Source: CAYGAW01 sp964347945 (GTDB lineage: Bacteria > Chloroflexota > Anaerolineae > UBA7937 > B3-Chlor). Taken from it: a DNA stretch of 64,000 nucleotides. The stretch lies in assembly GCA_964347945.1 (NCBI GenBank), contig CAYGAW010000055.1, positions 15,828-79,827 of the forward strand. Direction: 5' to 3'. Positions 61,539-64,000 of the stretch are shown one piece after another. The notes under the pieces were generated by a model. The model worked only from the letters and a program-made list of their open reading frames with translations. It made no database searches and was not told where the DNA came from. The translations under genes were made by a program, and so were the position numbers. Every line of letters starts with the position of its first letter. The stretch's first letter is position 1.

Positions 61539-62924
61539 TCATTGATCCACCTGCAGACCGTACTTCTGCATACTGTAGTTGAGGACGTCCCGACTGACGC
61601 CCAGCAGCCTCGCGGCTTGACTCTTGTTCCCTTGCGCGGAGGCAAGGGCTTCCTTAATCATTCGCTTCTCGATATCCGCTATGGTGGCCTTCATATCCAC
61701 ACCGGACGCCACCGGCGGAATCGGCAGCAAATTGCCAACAAATGCCGCACCCGGCTCCTTGCTGACGATCTCTGCCGGCAGGTCCCCTACGTCGATCACG
61801 TCATCGTTGCACAGGATCATGGCTCTCTCGATGACGTTGCGAAGTTCCCGCACGTTGCCGGGCCATTCGTATTGGCGCATCAATCGTAGAGCATCGTCGG
61901 AGACCGCTTGCACATTGGTGGCCCTGGTCTTGTTGAAGTCAGCGATGAACGCTGCCGCAAACCTGTCGACATCTTCAATACGCTCGCGCAACGGGGGTAT
62001 GTCTATGACCACAACGCTCAGGCGATAGAAGAGATCCTCACGAAACGTCCCCTCGGCGATGGCTTCACGGAGATCCGTGTTTGTAGCGGCGATGACCCTG
62101 AGGTCGACATGCACGTCTTTCATGCCCCCGAGTCGCCGCATGCTCTCAGTCTCGAGGATGCGCAAGAGCTTGGCCTGAAGCTCCGGTTTCAGAGTGCTGA
62201 TCTCGTCCAAGAAAAGCGTGCCACCATCTGCCATCTCTATGAGCCCGAGTTTCTGCCGCCGAGCATCAGTGAAAGCTCCCGCTTCGTAGCCGAAGAGCTC
62301 TGTTTCCATCAGAGTGTCTGGAATGGCCGCGCAATTGATGGGCACAAAGCCCTTCTTGCCGCGAGGACTCATGTCATGTATGGCGTGCGCAACCACTTCC
62401 TTGCCGGTCCCGCTTTCTCCCTGGATCAGAACGCTAGCCTTACTGGGCGCCACTCGTTCGATGAGCCGCATGATATCCTGCATGCGCTTGCTTTCGCCCA
62501 CGATAAACTCTTGGTCCCGATCCTGTTGGAACCGTAGGCGTTGAATCTCCTGGCGCATGGCGCGCGATTCCAAGGCTTTGGCAGCGCTGATGCTCAGTTC
62601 CTCCAGGTTGATAGGCTTCTCGAGGTAGTCATACGCGCCCAGCTTCATAGCTTGCACAGCACTCTCGACAGCTGCGTGCGCGGTCAGGACGATCACCGGC
62701 AGATTGGAATCGACTTTCCGGATCTCATACAGTACGTCCAGCCCATCTCCATCGGGGAGCTTCAGATCCAACAGCACGAGGTCTATTTGCTGCTTCGCAA
62801 CGACGTCCAGGCCCTCTCTTGCTGTGTACGCCGCCACAGCCTGGTAGCCCTTCTCCTCCAACGATTCCTTTAAGAAGTAGCACAAGGTCTCTTCGTCGTC
62901 TACGATGAGTATCCTCTCGGTCAT
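61539..62924 (-). CDS. NtrC-type sigma54-dependent response regulator
   Basis: A 461-aa activator with the three NtrC domains. The receiver (1-120) has the phospho-Asp in LVLLDLKLPD. The AAA+ domain (about 140-380) has Walker A GESGTGKE, Walker B GTLFLDEIS, and a GAFTDA loop in place of the usual sigma54-contacting GAFTGA. The Fis-type helix-turn-helix at the end reads NKSQAARLLGVSRDVLNYSM. Its start overlaps the histidine kinase stop as ATGA, forming a kinase/regulator pair. The perfect sigma54 promoter 435 bases downstream is its likely target. Confidence 0.95.
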   Translation of the reverse strand: MTERILIVDDEETLCYFLKESLEEKGYQAVAAYTAREGLDVVAKQQIDLVLLDLKLPDGDGLDVLYEIRKVDSNLPVIVLTAHAAVESAVQAMKLGAYDYLEKPINLEELSISAAKALESRAMRQEIQRLRFQQDRDQEFIVGESKRMQDIMRLIERVAPSKASVLIQGESGTGKEVVAHAIHDMSPRGKKGFVPINCAAIPDTLMETELFGYEAGAFTDARRQKLGLIEMADGGTLFLDEISTLKPELQAKLLRILETESMRRLGGMKDVHVDLRVIAATNTDLREAIAEGTFREDLFYRLSVVVIDIPPLRERIEDVDRFAAAFIADFNKTRATNVQAVSDDALRLMRQYEWPGNVRELRNVIERAMILCNDDVIDVGDLPAEIVSKEPGAAFVGNLLPIPPVASGVDMKATIADIEKRMIKEALASAQGNKSQAARLLGVSRDVLNYSMQKYGLQVDQ

Positions 62925-64000
62925 CGCCCGCCCCTCCTAGCCAGGGGAACCCTCACTATGAACCTGGTTCCTTCGCCCTCCTGACTCTGTACCTCGACCT
63001 CACCACCGTGCTCATTGATGATGCGCTTGGAGATCGCCAATTCAAGGCCCGTCCCCCTCGCCTTGGCGGACCAGAACGGTTCGAAGATCCTTCCCAGGTC
63101 CTCCTGGCTTATGCCTACCCCTTTGTCCGCTATGTCCACCTCTACGTAGTCGCCATCTCCCCATAACTCCTCGCGCCCGGCAATGTCCGGCAGATCCGGC
63201 CTCGCAGGCCCGGTCACTGCTATGGTCAACTCCCCTCCACCTGGCATCGCCTCTATGCCATTGGATACCAGGTTCGACAATGCCTGGTGCAACCGCACCT
63301 TGTCTCCCTTCACCAACGGCAACCCCGCTGCGGTATATTGCCTGAGCTCTACCCCTTTCTCTCGCGCCTTCCCTTCCCACTCCCTCACTACTTCCCCTAT
63401 CACCTCCGATATGTCACACGGCGCTAGATTCAAGTGCGGCGGCCGCGATATCAATAGTATGTCCTCTATGATCCGATTTACTCTCTCCCCCTCCCTCAAT
63501 ATCCTCCCCAACGCCTCGTGCCTCTCATCCCCCTCCTCAAACTTCGTCTGTAGATGCTGTATCCCCGCTCCCATCCCCGCCAACGGGTTCCTTATCTCAT
63601 GTGCCATCACCGCCGAGATCTCTCCCAAGAACGCCAGACGATCCAGCTTCCTCCTCTCTTCCTCCAACGCCCTCGTCTCCCGCAAATCGCTCAGCATCAC
63701 CACCGCTCCATTCACCTTCCTACCCTCACCCCGCAGCGGCGATATGCTCATCCCCAACGGTATCCTCTCACCTCTCTCCCGCTCAACTACTATCTCCTCC
63801 CCTGAATACGCCAACTCCCTCTCCAGGCTATCTCGCACTATCTCCGCACCAAACCCCAGAACCTCCTCAAGCGGACTATCCAGCACCTCCTCTTCCTTGC
63901 ACCCCAGCAGCCTCTCCCCTGCCAGGTTCACCAACCTTATCTTCCCCTCCCGATCCACCACCACCAACCCGTTGCTCATCCCCTGCAATACGCTGTCGCT
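62921..64000 (-). CDS. NtrB-type PAS sensor histidine kinase (partial)
   Basis: Visible part of about 360 aa; the frame stays open at the window end, so the N-terminus is missing. A PAS domain (SNGLVVVDREGKIRLVN...) is followed by the HisKA phospho-acceptor box AVMAHEIRNPLAGM and the HATPase_c domain with N box NLVSNGIEAM, G1 DKGVGI and a G2-like TGLELAISKRI. No membrane segment is seen in the visible part. It should phosphorylate the NtrC-type regulator encoded with a 4-base overlap. In the distal 600 bases the coding strand is very purine-rich with many GAG/AGG-type codons, unlike the neighbours. Confidence 0.92.
   Translation of the reverse strand, partial: SDSVLQGMSNGLVVVDREGKIRLVNLAGERLLGCKEEEVLDSPLEEVLGFGAEIVRDSLERELAYSGEEIVVERERGERIPLGMSISPLRGEGRKVNGAVVMLSDLRETRALEEERRKLDRLAFLGEISAVMAHEIRNPLAGMGAGIQHLQTKFEEGDERHEALGRILREGERVNRIIEDILLISRPPHLNLAPCDISEVIGEVVREWEGKAREKGVELRQYTAAGLPLVKGDKVRLHQALSNLVSNGIEAMPGGGELTIAVTGPARPDLPDIAGREELWGDGDYVEVDIADKGVGISQEDLGRIFEPFWSAKARGTGLELAISKRIINEHGGEVEVQSQEGEGTRFIVRVPLARRGGR

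Overview
The window looks like a bacterial chromosome segment of moderately high GC, most plausibly from a Chloroflexota (Anaerolineae-like) organism. That placement is an inference from gene content, not a computed phylogeny. The pointers are tandem PTPS-related membrane proteins, Thr/Pro-rich stalks on lipoproteins, many LysM envelope proteins, LytR-CpsA-Psr and SepIVA-like proteins, and a soluble Ser/Thr kinase fused to PQQ-type repeats.

Left part (1-33,000): mostly housekeeping. It holds PBP2 (cut by the window edge) and RodA, gltX with tRNA-Gln, a kinase/PP2C pair, an 8-oxoguanine-deaminase-like amidohydrolase, prfB (expressed through a programmed +1 frameshift) with ftsY, a GT2 glycosyltransferase, a DUF503 protein and three tandem polytopic membrane proteins. 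A coupled cupin/dehydrogenase/dehydrogenase set follows, then a free-standing structured RNA gene that I read as 6S RNA (strong promoter, 168-nt closed rod, terminator). Next come a BioF2-type acetyltransferase, a GT4 glycosyltransferase, the tig-clpP-clpX operon, tRNA-Gly and tRNA-Leu, a lipid-anchored GATase-like protein, a subtilase and a membrane-anchored PP2C-like pseudoenzyme with a propeller. Several intergenic regions carry clear TTGnnn-17-TATAAT promoters.

Right part (34,000-64,000): an almost unbroken minus-strand gene train, many of whose genes overlap by ATGA. In transcription order it runs: histidine kinase (cut by the window edge), NtrC-type sigma54 activator, a 470-bp intergenic region with a textbook sigma54 promoter and several dyads, a single-domain response regulator, and a two-TM protein. 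Then come a 2271-aa NACHT-TPR protein, a C25 (gingipain/caspase-clan) protease, a double TIM-barrel glycosidase-like protein, a SepIVA-like coiled-coil protein, MraZ, a PGRP amidase with Ig-like and CARDB-like domains, an FtsZ homologue and a 78-aa protein. The train ends with a LysM protein, a 45-aa TM protein, a LysM-glycosidase, a LysM lipoprotein, a second double TIM-barrel protein with an inserted SpoIID domain, a small protein ending in an MPQTG sorting-like signal, and an LCP protein.

This train is the most exciting content. It looks like a sigma54/two-component-controlled system that joins a STAND NTPase and a caspase-clan protease to cell-wall hydrolases and division proteins. Its FtsZ has lost both catalytic T7-loop aspartates. 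Its two double-barrel proteins each keep one intact Glu/Glu pair and have lost or degraded the other, in opposite barrels. I suggest an envelope-damage or developmental (septation/lysis) programme. An anti-phage role for the NACHT-protease pair is the main alternative.
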